This document shows positions 1 to 11,755 of a stretch of 64,000 bases of DNA, in pieces. The translations under genes were made by a program, and so were the position numbers. The notes beneath the pieces are model-generated. The model was not told the origin of the DNA and did not search any database. It saw only the letters and a program-made list of their open reading frames with translations. Positions within the stretch are counted from its first letter, which is position 1; every line of letters begins with the position of its first letter. Location: the NCBI GenBank assembly GCA_003868215.1, contig QWDQ01000040.1, forward strand, positions 124,001 through 188,000, read 5' to 3'. Source of the DNA: Pseudophaeomoniella oleicola. Its lineage: Eukaryota > Ascomycota > Eurotiomycetes > Phaeomoniellales > Phaeomoniellaceae.

Positions 1-2292
1 CTTCCCTAAGCGTGTTGATGTCCCCGTCAAAAGGAGACCTGTTCGAAAGTGTTGTTGATCCCGTCGTGACAGCATCCAGCCATCCTGTCGCATTGTAGCT
101 CTGGCTTCGGGTGTTCTGACATGCCCCGGGTGGTATACCAGCGGCACTGGGAGCATTAGGTGTTTCAAGCATGGTTCTTAGCTCCTTCTCCATTATGAGA
201 GCGGTTAGCTTCCTCAGTACCTCAAGCCCTTGTTCGACCAACGTCGACTGCGACTGGGCAACGATTTGCTTTTGCATTTGCATAAGTCGACGCACACCAA
301 GTTTTGACTCGTGTGACTCTTTACTCAAGGGTTCTAGACTAGCCATGATGCAAAGAGTTATTCCCGCCGTGAGAAGGTTCATCCCAACGAAGGCAACAGC
401 GTAAGTGTGGCAGGCGTGTCGAAAAATTGGCAGTCCTCCGAGTTTCGAAGTCTGCAACGCAGCTTCACGACATGTCTGCACTGAAATCTGACATGGATCA
501 AGTGCTCGAGCAGGGTCGTCACCGCGCCCGTTCGATAGCGACGGAGGAATGGTTTTGTAGGCCAAGAGTGGCCGATGAACCAGTATTCGCGCGTTCTCAT
601 AGGCAAGGTTGAGTGCAAGAGCCTGCAACCGCACTATGAGCGTCTCAAACTTTGGCCCATTTGCTCCAATATTGTACTCCAGTTCCTCATCAGAAAACAT
701 GCTTGAGCTCGCACTCTCTGATTTCTGTAATCGCAGTTCAGGTGGGAGTTGGTCGTGCCAATGCCTGAGTCGGCTGTCGAAATCCTGGACCTTGTACATG
801 AGATCCCGCAATTGCGCAGCTTGATTGGTAGGCGAACTTGTTTGACTTGGAGTGCTTGGACGGGCCTTATAAAGATCCGTCAACACGGAATTTATGATCA
901 CTGACAGCTTTGACATCATGAGTTTGTAAAATCGCAAAGTTGTACTGGAAACTGTCGAAATACTTGGAGACGCTGATGTTCTTCCATCGCTATGCTTCGC
1001 GTACGGTACCAAGTACTCAACATCACAATCCCGGTCTGATATACTTGGAGGCAGGCCGTAGATCATTGAGCACAGTGTCTCAACTTCGTAGACAGCCCAC
1101 CAGCAACGTTTTCTAGCTTCGTTTGCTCGCCAGCCAGAGCCCTCTAATGGTTGGGTTGGCGAGCTACTCACTGATATTTTCCTGTGCAAGTTGAGAGCTT
1201 GTGCGATACGCAGCGCACATCCACAAATAGGCCAAGCCAAGGCTGGTTCGCCCTGGTACAGGTAGTAGGTACCCAGCAATACGCAGGTCTGAACCGTTTC
1301 CAGGGAACCAAGAGCCAAGATTTCTAAGAGCCTACGCCCAAGAACTTCAAACATTTCGCCCTTCAGTGCTTGCAAATCTGCAGTGGTTTCGGCCAATATT
1401 CCCTTTCGATAAGGCCCGAGGTACTCTAAACCGATGGCACAAACTGCCACGGCTGTACTGAGGAAACCCAAGGATCGCGGCGCCGGCTGTCTACTCTGCT
1501 CTGTTAAGAGCTGGCGAAAGGCTGTGCGGAATTCATCTTGATGGAAGAGCAGCATGAACCAGTGCACTCGATCAAAATAAGTATCCACAAGCAGAGATGC
1601 TGCTTTCATGGATGGAAGCACGGCTGAGAGCTCCGCAACCGCGGTGCGCGAGCGCTTTATCGACGCTGCACCTAAGCGTTGACGTGGCGTAAGCGATGGA
1701 TGACGAGACGATGATGAAGCTTCTTCGGTTGCTAACCCGGGATCAGATGTATCATTACCCGTCCGGAAAGCGGTCGTATCGAGGTCTCTAGGGCTGCTGG
1801 ATAGATGGTACCGAAATGCCTAACGATGGAGTATGAATTTACACTTCCGATCAAGGCATGTGGGGGTGGAAGACTGACATCCTCAATCAAAGCCATCGTC
1901 GAACTGGAGTTGAATGTTGTAGCCGCCCCTGGCCCCTCCACGGCCGATGACTCTAAAAGGACGTCATCTATGTTACTTGCCGACGAACTAGAGTCTTCAG
2001 GTCTCCGTAATGGCTCATATTGAGGTTCGTTCACTGTCGACGCGGTGGATTTGGTACTTGGTCCTTCTTTGTCTGTCCGACGTTGCCTCTTCTCTGGGCG
2101 GCCGACCCGCCAAATGTCGATTTTCTCGGACTCACACCTTGCTCCCACCCTTGAACACAGAGTACAAGGCCTTTGAACGTCACACTAGCAGATATAAGCA
2201 GCCAGATTCACACTGTATTATCAACCTACTTTAAGCTTTTGCCGGCGGCAGCGTTGACACGCTGTAACAACCCGATCTCGCTTTGGTGGCAT
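1..2292 (-). CDS. Zn2Cys6 transcription factor, 3' end beyond window
   Basis: Fungal binuclear zinc cluster regulator, presumably nuclear and DNA-binding. The start at 2292 (MPPKRDRVV) leads into a cluster with spacing C-x2-C-x6-C-x5-C-x2-C-x6-C (ACQRCRRQKLK, then CDVQRPCTLCSRVGARC). A 45-nt intron at 2185-2229 splits the cluster just before the third Cys. A second intron fits at 1732-1811: it restores the frame, but its donor GTACCA is only moderate, so this border is less sure. The third exon is open to the window edge and carries a fungal_trans (PF04082-type) middle homology region: DTYFDRVHWFMLLFHQDEF, then RKRCWWAVYEVETLCSMIYG and DRDCDVEYL. The target is unknown. It lies downstream of, and on the same strand as, a siderophore-type transporter, so a link to iron is possible but is inference only. 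Confidence 0.88.
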
Positions 2293-2739
2293 ATAGGGCA
2301 GGTAGCACCCGGAGTAGACAACATCAGCACCGGGTTATTCTATTTCGAATCATGACAAGCCTTTCAAAATTGTTGTCCGTCGGAGCTGAATATTTGGGAG
2401 GATACGTGATGTGTTAGAAGTGGCGGAATGGCCGGGACGGAGACGTAACCCAATCTAGGTAATTACTTCCGTCAGCGGAAGCTGGGCCGGAGCCCCAAGA
2501 TCATTCTGCCATCTGAGTATGTGAGTGCCTGGAAGCGCTCCCCAATACCAGATTGTTTGTGAAAAGGACCGCTCACTCTTTTCCCTGATGGGAATGCCCT
2601 GTTTCTCAGTTTTGCGAAGGTTGTACTTTTGGAATTATAAGCAAATGTATCAACAGTTTCCCCTTTTTCCATCATATAAATCTAGATACTAAACTGTCGC
2701 CTCGGTTGCGATCTACTTACCAGAAACCGACATCTCCCC
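2293..2739. other. Intergenic, contains transporter exon relic
   Basis: No intact gene. This is the gap between the Zn2Cys6 regulator start and the end of the transporter gene. Its only recognisable content is the decayed transporter exon described separately. Confidence 0.6.
2543..2629 (-). pseudogene. Relic of a second siderophore-transporter exon
   Basis: These 87 bases align without gaps to 3751-3837 inside the intact transporter gene, with about 12 mismatches (roughly 86% identity, counted by eye). The matching stretch encodes the cytoplasmic loop around KAEKQGILIREKAG and SLSQTIWYC. No transporter sequence continues on either side, so it looks like a surviving scrap of an old tandem paralogue rather than a recent duplication. 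Confidence 0.7.
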
Positions 2740-4820
2740 TCAGAGTACATTGCCCTTAGTTTGCGACATCTTCTTAACATTCAGATCTCTCATCATGGCG
2801 ACCCAAACAAAGCCCAAAACCATGATGGCGGTACCAGCAGCAAGCATTCTTGTCTGTGCATAACCATAGGCTTTTTGGATTGCGAGTCGTTGAGGGCTGC
2901 CAACTGGATAGCTGAGCTGCACGGTCAAACTCTCGTAAATGGTCAGTATGTCAGACAGGTCGGACGCCGGTAAATAGCGCACAAGAGCCTTTTCGAATGT
3001 GTTTGTCCAGATAGCTCCAGAAATGGCATTGCCTATAGAGTCGCCGATAGTGCCGCTTACAAAGAGTAAAGCAAGCACCGCAGCAACGTATTGATGATCG
3101 ACTGCAGCTAGAACGGCTAGCTGCACACAGAGAATGAAGATACTTCCGGCGACCGAAAAGAAGATCTCGCACATTACGATGTAGCCGATATATCCGTTAG
3201 GCCGACGGAAGTGAATCATCAGGCCTAGTGCGAAGATATAGAGCGGAACGCAAATATACAGGATCCATTTGAAGCGACCTGTCCTGCGGATGATATAGCC
3301 AGCGAGGAATAAGAACAAGAATGAGACGGCACTGAAGGTGTTACCGACATATCCAGCCTCGGCCACAGTGAGGTTGTTGACGACTTGCAAGAAGGACGTG
3401 AAGTAGCTGGAGTAGCAGTAGTAAGAGATTTGGTATGTCATATCCAGGAGACAAGCGCCCACGACGGTCCGATCGGTAAGAAATTTATGTTTCAGAAAGG
3501 GTGCTGGAGCCACGTATATCTGGTATAAGGCAAAGATAACCAGCACGACAAATCCGACCACAATCATGGCGATGATATAGCCGGTCTGCCAACCATGAGG
3601 TGCGGTGGCGGCTAGGGTAAATGGTAGTAAAAACACGGTCAAGCCACCAGCAAACAGGATAACTCCCGGTACTGTCAATTCAAGATAAATTAGCAAATCG
3701 AAAAGCGTTGGAAGAGAGGCACCAGTCACCCACGATCAAATTCTTTGATGCAATACCAGATTGTCTGCGACAAGGACCGGCCAGCCTTTTCCCTGATGAG
3801 AATACCTTGTTTCTCAGCTTTGCGAAGATTGTACTTTAATACTCCGTACAAAGGCAAAGCCACAAAAGGCAGGACGATGGCCCAGCAACCTAGACCCCAT
3901 CGCCAGCCGACGTTGTGATAAAAGCCATCAGCAGCTCTCGATCCGGCGAAAGCTGTGATCAGAGCTGGAGATGAAGTGAAAGCAAAAGCCAATCCTCGGT
4001 TCCTTAAGTTCGTGACGTCGGTTGCAAGCACATCCCAGCTATAGGCGAGGCCTCCAAAGCCGACGGAATAGAAGACCTGTCGATTCATGACCGATTAGAA
4101 TTTGCAGTGGCTCTATTGGCTCTGAACGAGAACATAAGACTCGATCATGACTTACCTGCGCAGCGCAATAGGTAGAAAGATTCTGGGATGCAGCCATGAG
4201 AATCAAACCTAGAAGGCAGAAAGCTACCATAAGGAGGAAACCTTCAGCCCGACCCCAGACGTCCAACATCTTGGCCATTGGGATATACACTGCTGCTGTC
4301 ATGGCATTTGCAACTATGCCTATGACCGTCAAAAGCGAATGAGACTGGAAACTACTCGTGGCAAAAGGGGTCAAGCTGTAAACCACGGTCGTTTTGAATC
4401 CATTGACCAGAGTAAGAAGCCAGATGCTGTTAGCAATGCAATGTTAGCTATAAACATGTACCGACATACGCGATGAGCGCAGAAAACATACAGTATGAGG
4501 ACTGTGGCCAGCGATTTCTTCGACCAGGCCAGAGTTACGGCTTCGATCCTCTGGACACCAAATTGTTCATCTTGACTCGGTGATTTCTCGTCGTGGCTTT
4601 GAGCTTGTTCTGGGTCACTGGGAGAGCAAGTCTCGGTCTCCTTGTCATCTGTGATCCTAAGGTTGGAGGCCACTGGAGATCTTGGATACTCGACAGACGA
4701 AGCATCTTGACTATTGTCAGGAGTCTTACTGCCAACTATAAGATGGGGCTTATTCAAAACTGCCATTGTCGGGTGAGTGAAAAAGGATGAAGATACAAGT
4801 TGGATGCAGTCCGGGTCCAT
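2740..4820 (-). CDS. MFS siderophore-iron transporter (SIT/ARN family)
   Basis: Predicted plasma-membrane uptake transporter for ferric siderophores (MirB/Sit1/Arn group). Four exons: 4492-4820, 4156-4426, 3734-4076 and 2740-3671. The introns are 4427-4491 (GTATGT donor), 4077-4155 (GTAAGT) and 3672-3733. Spliced length is 624 aa, usual for the family. Family signatures include LAWSKKSL before the first helix, MAKMLDVWGRAEGF, NLSTYCAAQVFY, NLRNRGLAFAFTSSP, GWRWGLG, EFDLPGVILF and DRTVVGACLL with SYFTSFLQVV, plus the hydrophilic N-terminus usual for this group. An in-frame ATG at 4766 (MAVLNKPHL) is an alternative start. The family assignment rests on recalled motifs, and the transported siderophore cannot be told. 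I did not find a convincing GATA-type iron-regulator site upstream. Confidence 0.88.
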
Positions 4821-7363
4821 TGAACGAAGAGCGAAAGACCAGATATATAGGCACTGGTGTACAGAGGTCCAAGGTGATACTAGTGCCTACAGCATAAAAA
4901 CATCTAGTAAAGATTGAATCTAGAAGTATTACCTACCTGGAGGCCGAAACCATACCGAAGTCGGCTGCTCACGAAGTCTAGATTGGAACGGAATGGTATG
5001 GATCTCTCCGTACTACACACCCTTGCAGGTATGCGAGTTGCATTCGGTGGAACATGCAAGAGGAGAAGGGATCGGGTTGGGAAACGGGGGTCGCAGTGTA
5101 AACGCAGAAACCGGAATTGTAATCTAATCTGATCGAGCGATTGATTAGATCCGACCTTCGCGATACGACCACGGAAGTCTCGGCACGAGTAGTCGTGCAA
5201 GTGACTTGGCTGGGCTGGACTGGGGCAAATGTCTTGGTCTTTCCCTTTTCGAACGGATACATATTGTACTTACTGAACTTACTGAAGAGGCTTGCAGGTC
5301 TAACCTCGTGATCGTTAAGTACATATGAAAGTCTCTCTCTGCGCCAGTTGATGTTAAGGATCATGTTGGCTGCAAGCTATCTATCTCCATACGACATCTA
5401 GCGCTAATCATTCAATCTTGGTGATCCGATAATCCACTTCATGTTCTTCGATTTCAGACGATCAGGGATCATATCAATCATGAAAAACACGAACAAGTTT
5501 GAATTCATAGGATTTCGTTGCTATCTGGGACTACCCGTGGAACAACGTCCTGCAAGTTGCGTGAATCACCTTGCTGCCCGATTAGGAAGATGTTGATGGC
5601 AACGAGAGGGGTGTTACCCAATTGGATATAGCTCCGAAATCGAATTACCTGGCGGCAGCACCACATAACGGAGCCTGCTATTAGCACGCTCGGACCTCAG
5701 GATTTGAAAAACATGCTGGGGGCGGTTGAAGACTGTCGAGAAGCCATGCCCTTCGGGGGAGGGCAATCTTGACAAACACCAACGCTGCCAAGCGCCGTTC
5801 AGACTAAGGGCATGCTAATTCTCTGCGCGATCAAGCTATTGCTGGCTATGAACCCTGAAGAAGTGGTTGTCTATCTCGGTGTAAGTCTCCGACCCGAAGT
5901 GATGGACTAACGATGGATTCCGCGCCTGGATCAGAGGTGGTGAACAGTCACTTTACTTTGCTAAAGACTTTCTTGGTCCTAAAATTTCCGGAGTGTTCCG
6001 CCCAGAGCCTGATTATACTGTAATATTCGAATCCCGAAACTTTGGCTTGTACTCTGTGAAATGGCTAGCAATGCTTTTTGTTGGTCTATCTGAGAACCCT
6101 ACTGTGGTCGTCGTGCTCTCCTCACACCACCTTCACACTTTGATCCTCTCAAGCGAGTAACAAGATCTGGGAGAGTGCAAACTTGGGAAGAGCACCAGTC
6201 CTTGCAGTTATTGTTCTTCTCTGTGAGCGCGGTTGGAGAGATTCTTGACAGTATGGATGGAGGGGGCCCTCGATGCTGAGCAAGCCACTGCTAGGGTACT
6301 AGTACACAAGTCGTACTAGAGGCTTGAGCAGATTCTCAGAGTAGTTTTATCCATATCTGATAGTACATGCCGGGACAACGGCAGGTATACTCCGAACACT
6401 CTGTCAGAGCCTTGACGAGGCTCCGATTGATGACCTCTTCTATCCCGGTATCGGGTCCGGATCAAAGCCCTGACGGCAGCATCAAAGGACTGTAACAGAG
6501 CTGTCTGGCCCAATAACCTATAGCAGTTGCCCCAAGAGGAACGACCTCTGGCTTGTAATATGGGTCTACACGTACTAGTACTCTTGCAAGCAAACAAACA
6601 GAGGGGTCAGAGTGCTAGTACTTCCCGATTAACGCAACCACTGTCAGAACAGAGGACTTAACAGCTCACGACATCCTACTTTCGCGTCCCGTAGCCTCCG
6701 AAGCCACAGGCCAACGTAAGCCCTGTACTGCACAGGATTCTCTAATTGCGTTTGCGTCTTTTCTCGCCCTATTCCGCTCCAGCTTGGCCGGTGATAAGCC
6801 TCGGACTCTCGGTGAACGACCCGTCGTTTGCGCTATTGCTTCCTTGCTAGCGCTGTTGGTCTGACTTGGTGTTTCCAAGGGAGGTAGTTAATTAGAGCTT
6901 AACATCCTCCCCATTGTCATCCGCCAGGACGAGTGCTTTCACTGGTATCAAGCTATCAGGGGACTCCACGTATGTATCATTCGGAAAAGAGAGACACGGA
7001 GCAGGAACTCCTACACGGTCCATTTTCATGATTGTTCTTGCAAGTCCATTATGTCAGACTCTTCTGTCTGAAGAGGTAAGTAGAAAATTAAAGTAGAATG
7101 CAAGCTTAGCTACTTGGATATATTTCGATATACGTACACACGGCCGAACATTGCGGTGGGGAACTGAGAAACCGAGAAACGCTTCAGTCATAATTTACTA
7201 TTTTTTTCTCGAAAGTTTGTAGAGCGAACCCCACATTGAATGCGATCAAGCGGCACACTTTTGATGACGCTGAGAAAGGTGCTGCTTCGACACTTCAATC
7301 TGTCTACAGGAGAGACTCCATTCCATATCTGATTTGTCTGCCCCCAGTAGCATACTGCCCAAG
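4821..7363. other. Intergenic, no supported gene
   Basis: About 2.5 kb between the transporter start and LTV1. Short open frames on the minus strand (around 4978-5364, 6316-6597 and 6666-6878) show no convincing domain. The last has a basic stretch (LERNRARKDANAIRES) faintly like a fungal bZIP basic region, but the spacing is wrong and no leucine zipper follows. It must hold the promoters of both flanking genes. Confidence 0.5.
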
Positions 7364-8881
7364 ATGCCTCGACGGAAATGGATGTAGGTTACTAGCCACC
7401 TGGGGAAAGCCACCCGGGGAAAGCCACCCATACTGACGGTCAAAAGTGACAAACATCAAGCGACTACTTTCCAACTCGTACATCGCTCTCAGCACGACCC
7501 CTTGATACATGATGCATCTGCACAAGATCGATATCTTTACCCGGTCTCGGGCCCTGCCGACGGTGGCAGGGGCCTCCATCTTGCCGATCTGGAAGATGAC
7601 CTCGATTTCGAGAGTATGCGGGAAAATGAAGGAGAAGCAGCTAATTACGGCGTGTACTTTGATGATACCAAATACGATTATATGCAACATTTAAGAGATA
7701 TTGGAGAAGGTACCGGAGAATCGCATTTCGTTGATGCCGCGCCTGTGAATGTCAAAGGAAAAGGGAAGGGGAAGGGAAGCGTTATGAAACTCGAGGATGC
7801 AATACGCGAAGCATCGCTCGGCGACGAAGACACAAAGAGTGTGGCAGGAGCTCAATCAGTATGGGATGATAACGTATCGTACATGTCTGCAACTCGTCGG
7901 GAACGAACATACCAAGATCAACAAGATGTACCAGATGAGATCGCTGGCTTCCAGCCAGATATGGACCCTCGATTAAGAGAGGTATTGGAAGCATTGGATG
8001 ACGAGGCTTACGTAGATGAGACCGCTGATGAGGACATTTTCGGAGAATTAACAAAGAACGGGCCTGACAACGAGCTGGATATAGAGGACTTCGAGTACAC
8101 TGCCGATGATTTGGACGATGATGGATGGGAGTCTGATGTCACAGAAAAGCCAGCGCCAACCAAGACAGAAGACAAAGATGACGAAAGCTTGCCGAAACTA
8201 GATCAACTGTCCCTCGATGAGCAAGGACTGCCCGAGCCTCAGGCCGTACCAGCGGCTGCAGAGGACGGTAATTGGATGAAGGAATTTGCCAAATACAAAG
8301 AAGCAGCAAAGGCATACAAGTCTCAGAAGCCCTCTGTACCACAATCAGAAGCACAGGCACCGTCTGAAGTCCATACTCTCTACACACTTGGAGGCACGCC
8401 ATTACGGAAGAAGAAGAGGAAAGGAGCGATGACCAACCCAAGTGCATATTCTATGACGTCTTCAGCTCTTGCACGTACGGACGGTCAGCGGCTGTTAGAC
8501 GATCGATTTGATAAAGTGGAAAAGATGTACCGTCTTGACGAAGACGATGAGTACTTGGACGATGAAGATGGTGGCATGTCGCTGGCTTCTGGCATGACTG
8601 GGAAGACAGGAATGACGAGCATGTCCAAGATGTCCAAGATGTCCACGATTTCTACGAGAAGTTTTGCAGATGGGCCGGCGAGAGAAGACATGGACTCGAT
8701 GATGGACAATTTCCTGGCTGGCTGGAATCAGGGGAATCCTGTTCCGGAAAAGCGTAAAGGGAAGAAAGGAAGAAAAGGTGGTATTGGCCGCGGGGATGAC
8801 GATGTCGGCATCGCAACGTTGGACAGGATCCGAAAAGAATTGGGTCCTGCCATCGTACCACAAAAGTACCGTGCTCAGTAG
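7364..8881 (+). CDS. LTV1: Low-temperature viability protein, 40S assembly factor
   Basis: Conserved Ltv1 family protein, which in yeast binds pre-40S particles and helps assemble and export the small ribosomal subunit. Exon 1 (7364-7383, MPRRKW) is joined over a 63-nt intron (7384-7446, GTAGGT donor, CTGAC branch) to the long second exon, giving 484 aa. Family features: the N-terminal TTFQLVHRSQHDPL followed by a Tyr-rich segment, FQPDMDPRLREVLEALDDEAY, a very acidic middle with EDFEYTADDLDDDGWES, and a basic Lys/Gly-rich C-terminus. The repeated GMTSMSKMSKMSTIST segment (about residues 385-400) is low complexity. The gene ends 198 bp from the convergent NDUFA12 gene. The intron carries a perfect 14-bp tandem duplication. 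Confidence 0.93.
7402..7429. repeat. Two perfect 14-bp tandem units inside LTV1 intron
   Basis: GGGGAAAGCCACCC occurs twice in direct succession (7402-7415 and 7416-7429), filling almost half of the 63-nt LTV1 intron. Splice sites and branch point lie outside the duplication. Confidence 0.9.
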
Positions 8882-9079
8882 AGAAGGATGCTCACTCGGC
8901 GTTTTGTGCAGTGCATTGGACGGCGCTATTGCTTTTTGAGGCTCACGAATAGATACCCATAGATCAGGACAATATAACATAGATTTCGTACGTTTTGCAA
9001 TTTCTCTTCAACATCACTGCAGAATATTTACAGACCCTTCAAACGACCAAAAACGCCCTGTAGACTCGACTTCTTCGAC

Positions 9080-9719
9080 TTAACGTGGTTTGGCGGTTGG
9101 CTGCCATGCGGAGTATTTCGGCTTGACTGTTGGGTAAGGTTTGTACGCAGCTCTTGACATTGTCAAGTTCGGCCTGTGGGTAGGCAGTTCCCATGTCCTG
9201 ACGTTGGTCTGGAGGATTTTATCCTGAGTAGGTGGCTTATCGACCATGTACGACATCCAAGCATGCCAGCCTGGATCGATATGTGACGCATCGTATTCGT
9301 GGTTCTTGTAATCCACCCATCTCGTTCGGACTGTGCTCTATTAGTTTCTCGTCTGCTTTTAGGAAGTACTGTATCGTACGTGGAAGCTCTTCTTCAAGGT
9401 TTTCAAAGTATTTGTTGCCGAACCGATCGGTTCCGATCAATGTACCAGCTTTGGTATCACCTACAAACTGTCAATCCAAGAGCATAGCAAATGATTCATG
9501 ATGAGCCCTACCAATGTACTAATTGCAGCAGACAGGTTTTGTCAGTGTGGGGGTCCTGTATGTCTTTAATTGGATTGTAGTCAGATGCGACGTACCATCA
9601 TTTGGTGGAAATAGTCCTATGCAGTTGTTAGTCATCGCTGATATCGCAGGGGAGGCTACATGGCGAACCTTCAAGCCAATCCTGCGCAAGTTGCGCAGCG
9701 TACGCAGGATGGTCGACAT
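9080..9719 (-). CDS. NDUFA12: Complex I subunit NDUFA12 (B17.2-like)
   Basis: Accessory subunit of mitochondrial NADH:ubiquinone oxidoreductase, matrix side. Five exons give 136 aa: 9669-9719 (MSTILRTLRNLRRIGLK), 9596-9616 (21 nt, DYFHQMM), 9512-9518 (7 nt, TACATTG), 9380-9460 and 9080-9330. The 7-nt exon supplies Tyr, Ile and the first base of Gly in YIGDTKAGTLIGTDRFG, which is the expected family sequence. The third exon is therefore required, not optional. Other signatures are NKYFEN, LPLRTRWVDYK, SHIDPGWHAWMSYMVDKPPT and a C-terminal YSAWQPTAKPR. Introns are 52, 77, 51 and 49 nt. The first donor (GTTCGC) is weak, but its CTAAC branch point is clear. The gene is head-to-head with PGS1, with 274 bp between start codons. 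Confidence 0.92.
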
Positions 9720-9993
9720 CTTGCTGGAATGGAAATCGACTGCACACTGTCGCTGGTTAGCGAAAGAAGGTGGGCAAGTGTGAGGTCGGAGGTTGATGTT
9801 CAAATTGCGGGAATCAACTTTGAAATGTGGAGAGCTTTAGGTCGCAAGCATTGGTTTCAGCGTCATGTCAATCATGTCGGCGTTTCCAAAGCTGATAAAT
9901 AGGTTACGCGTATGAAAGAGTGCGCAAAGAGAGCACAGTTGTTCAAGATGTCATAGTACTATCCAAACCTCCCCGAAAGGGTCAGTACGTACT
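9720..9993. promoter_or_regulatory. Shared divergent promoter of NDUFA12 and PGS1
   Basis: The 274 bp between the two start codons must contain both promoters. Both products work at the inner mitochondrial membrane, so co-regulation is plausible, but I see no motif that proves it. Confidence 0.5.
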
Positions 9994-11755
9994 ATGTTCG
10001 CTCGAAAGGCAGGGGTGAACGCATTGCGACAATGCTGGCGAAGATATCCAGTTCGGAAAATAGCACGCAGGCGATATTCTATCCCTTCAGGCCCTCCTCC
10101 TGATGCAGCCTCGCCTGTATCTCCGTGTGGCATCATAACGTCTGAGCTTGATCGCATTGCCCCCAGATTTGAGGTCAATGCTTCTCAAATACAGATTTTA
10201 GAGTCTCCAAGCTCTTTCTATGATACACTCAAGGTAAGCTTGTCAGACAGACGCTTAGGAGCTTTCTTTTGCTCATGAAAATAGTCGAAAATACGAAATG
10301 CAAAGCATCGCATATTTCTGTCGACTCTCTACGTCGGCAAGACCGAGGACGAATTGGTCTCAACCATTGATCAAGCCCTTCGGAGCAATCCTGATCTAAA
10401 GGTTTCCATCCTCACGGATGCCCTACGAGGAACTCGAGAAGCTCCAAATCCATCTTGCGCATCACTGCTTGCATCTCTCGTTGCTACACATGGAGAGCGC
10501 GTTGAGATACGGATGTTTCATACCCCCAACCTCGTGGGTTTGCGCAAAAAGTATATCCCGAAAAGAATTAATGAAGGTTGGGGTCTGCAGCATATGAAAC
10601 TTTACGGGTTTGATGAGGAGGTTATTTTATCTGGGTGTGAGATGGTCTATCAAGACACAAATCATCGTGGACTGACAGTATTATAGAGCAAACCTGTCGG
10701 ACGATTACTTCACCAACAGGGTGGACAGATACCATCTGTTTTCTTCTAAGAGTCTGACTGACTATTTCTGTCAAATACATAACGCTGTTTGCAGTATCAG
10801 CTTTCGAGTGCTTCCGGATGCACATAGCCAGCAGGGATTCTTATTCGACTGGCCGTCCGCCAATGGTTGCCCTTCACCGCTTGACGATCAACAAGCATTC
10901 AGACAGCATTCGTACCGCTTATTGAGTCCCTTGATACAACCGTCCAAAGAGTTGAGACCTCAAAGACAAGTTTCAGGTTCAAAAACCGTGGTGTACCCCT
11001 TAGGACAGTTTACCTCGCTCTTCAAACCAAATGACACCTCTACAGAATTTCCAGCAGTTACACACGTCCTCACACAACTCTTCCAATCGCCTATCTGGAA
11101 ACATTCCTCCTGGATATTCACCGCTGGATATTTCAATATGCATCCAAGCATTGCCTCTCTGCTTGTAGCAGCGGCACCTTCTAGTTCCAACCCTCCAGAT
11201 GGACCTTGCACTGTGATCACCGCTTCTCCATGGGCGAATGGATTCTATGGGTCAGCAGGGGTGTCCGGTATGCTCCCAGATGCATACACTTATCTTTCTA
11301 GCAGGTTTCTGGACCGCGTAGCACAAGCTGGCAAAGGCAATGGTATCAAGCTCCTGGAATGGAGGAAGGGCACTGTTGGAGAACCTGAAGGTTGGACCTA
11401 TCATGCAAAGGGAATCTGGATAACACCACCATCATCTCCCTCTCACCCCACTACAGAACAAGCGATCACGTCCACTCGATCCGATTCCACTGAATCCTCT
11501 GTCGGGCCTTCGATTACCGTCATAGGCTCCTCAAACTATACGAAGCGATCCTATTCCCTTGATCTCGAAGTAGGCGCCCTTATTGTAACCGAGGACGATG
11601 AACTTCGAAAGAAATTGAAAGCAGAGACAGCGTGGTTGCAGAAAAACGCGCAACAAGTGACGAGGGAGCAGCTTGCAGCAGATCCGGAGAGAAAGGTCAG
11701 CTGGAAAGTTAAGATTGCTATGTGGATTGTCGAGGTTGTTGGTGGTGCATTGTAA
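9994..11755 (+). CDS. PGS1: Phosphatidylglycerophosphate synthase (PLD-type)
   Basis: CDP-diacylglycerol:glycerol-3-phosphate phosphatidyltransferase, the committed step towards cardiolipin at the inner mitochondrial membrane. Three exons (9994-10233, 10285-10634, 10687-11755) give 552 aa. The N-terminus (MFARKAGVNALRQCWRRYPV) is rich in Arg with no acidic residue, like a mitochondrial presequence. Phospholipase-D superfamily HKD motifs: the first in GLQHMKLYGFDEE, followed by GANLSDDYF across the second intron; the second in YHAKGIWI with GSSNYTKRSYSLDLE. The family block IFLSTLYVG is also present. It is divergent from NDUFA12. Confidence 0.92.

Noticed and set aside
4978-5364. 128-codon minus-strand open frame upstream of the transporter
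   Set aside because: Overlaps the likely promoter, has no recognisable motif and overlaps other equally long chance frames.
6316-6878. Two minus-strand frames, one with a basic bZIP-like stretch
   Set aside because: The spacing of the basic residues is wrong, no zipper follows, and the two frames do not join by good splice sites.
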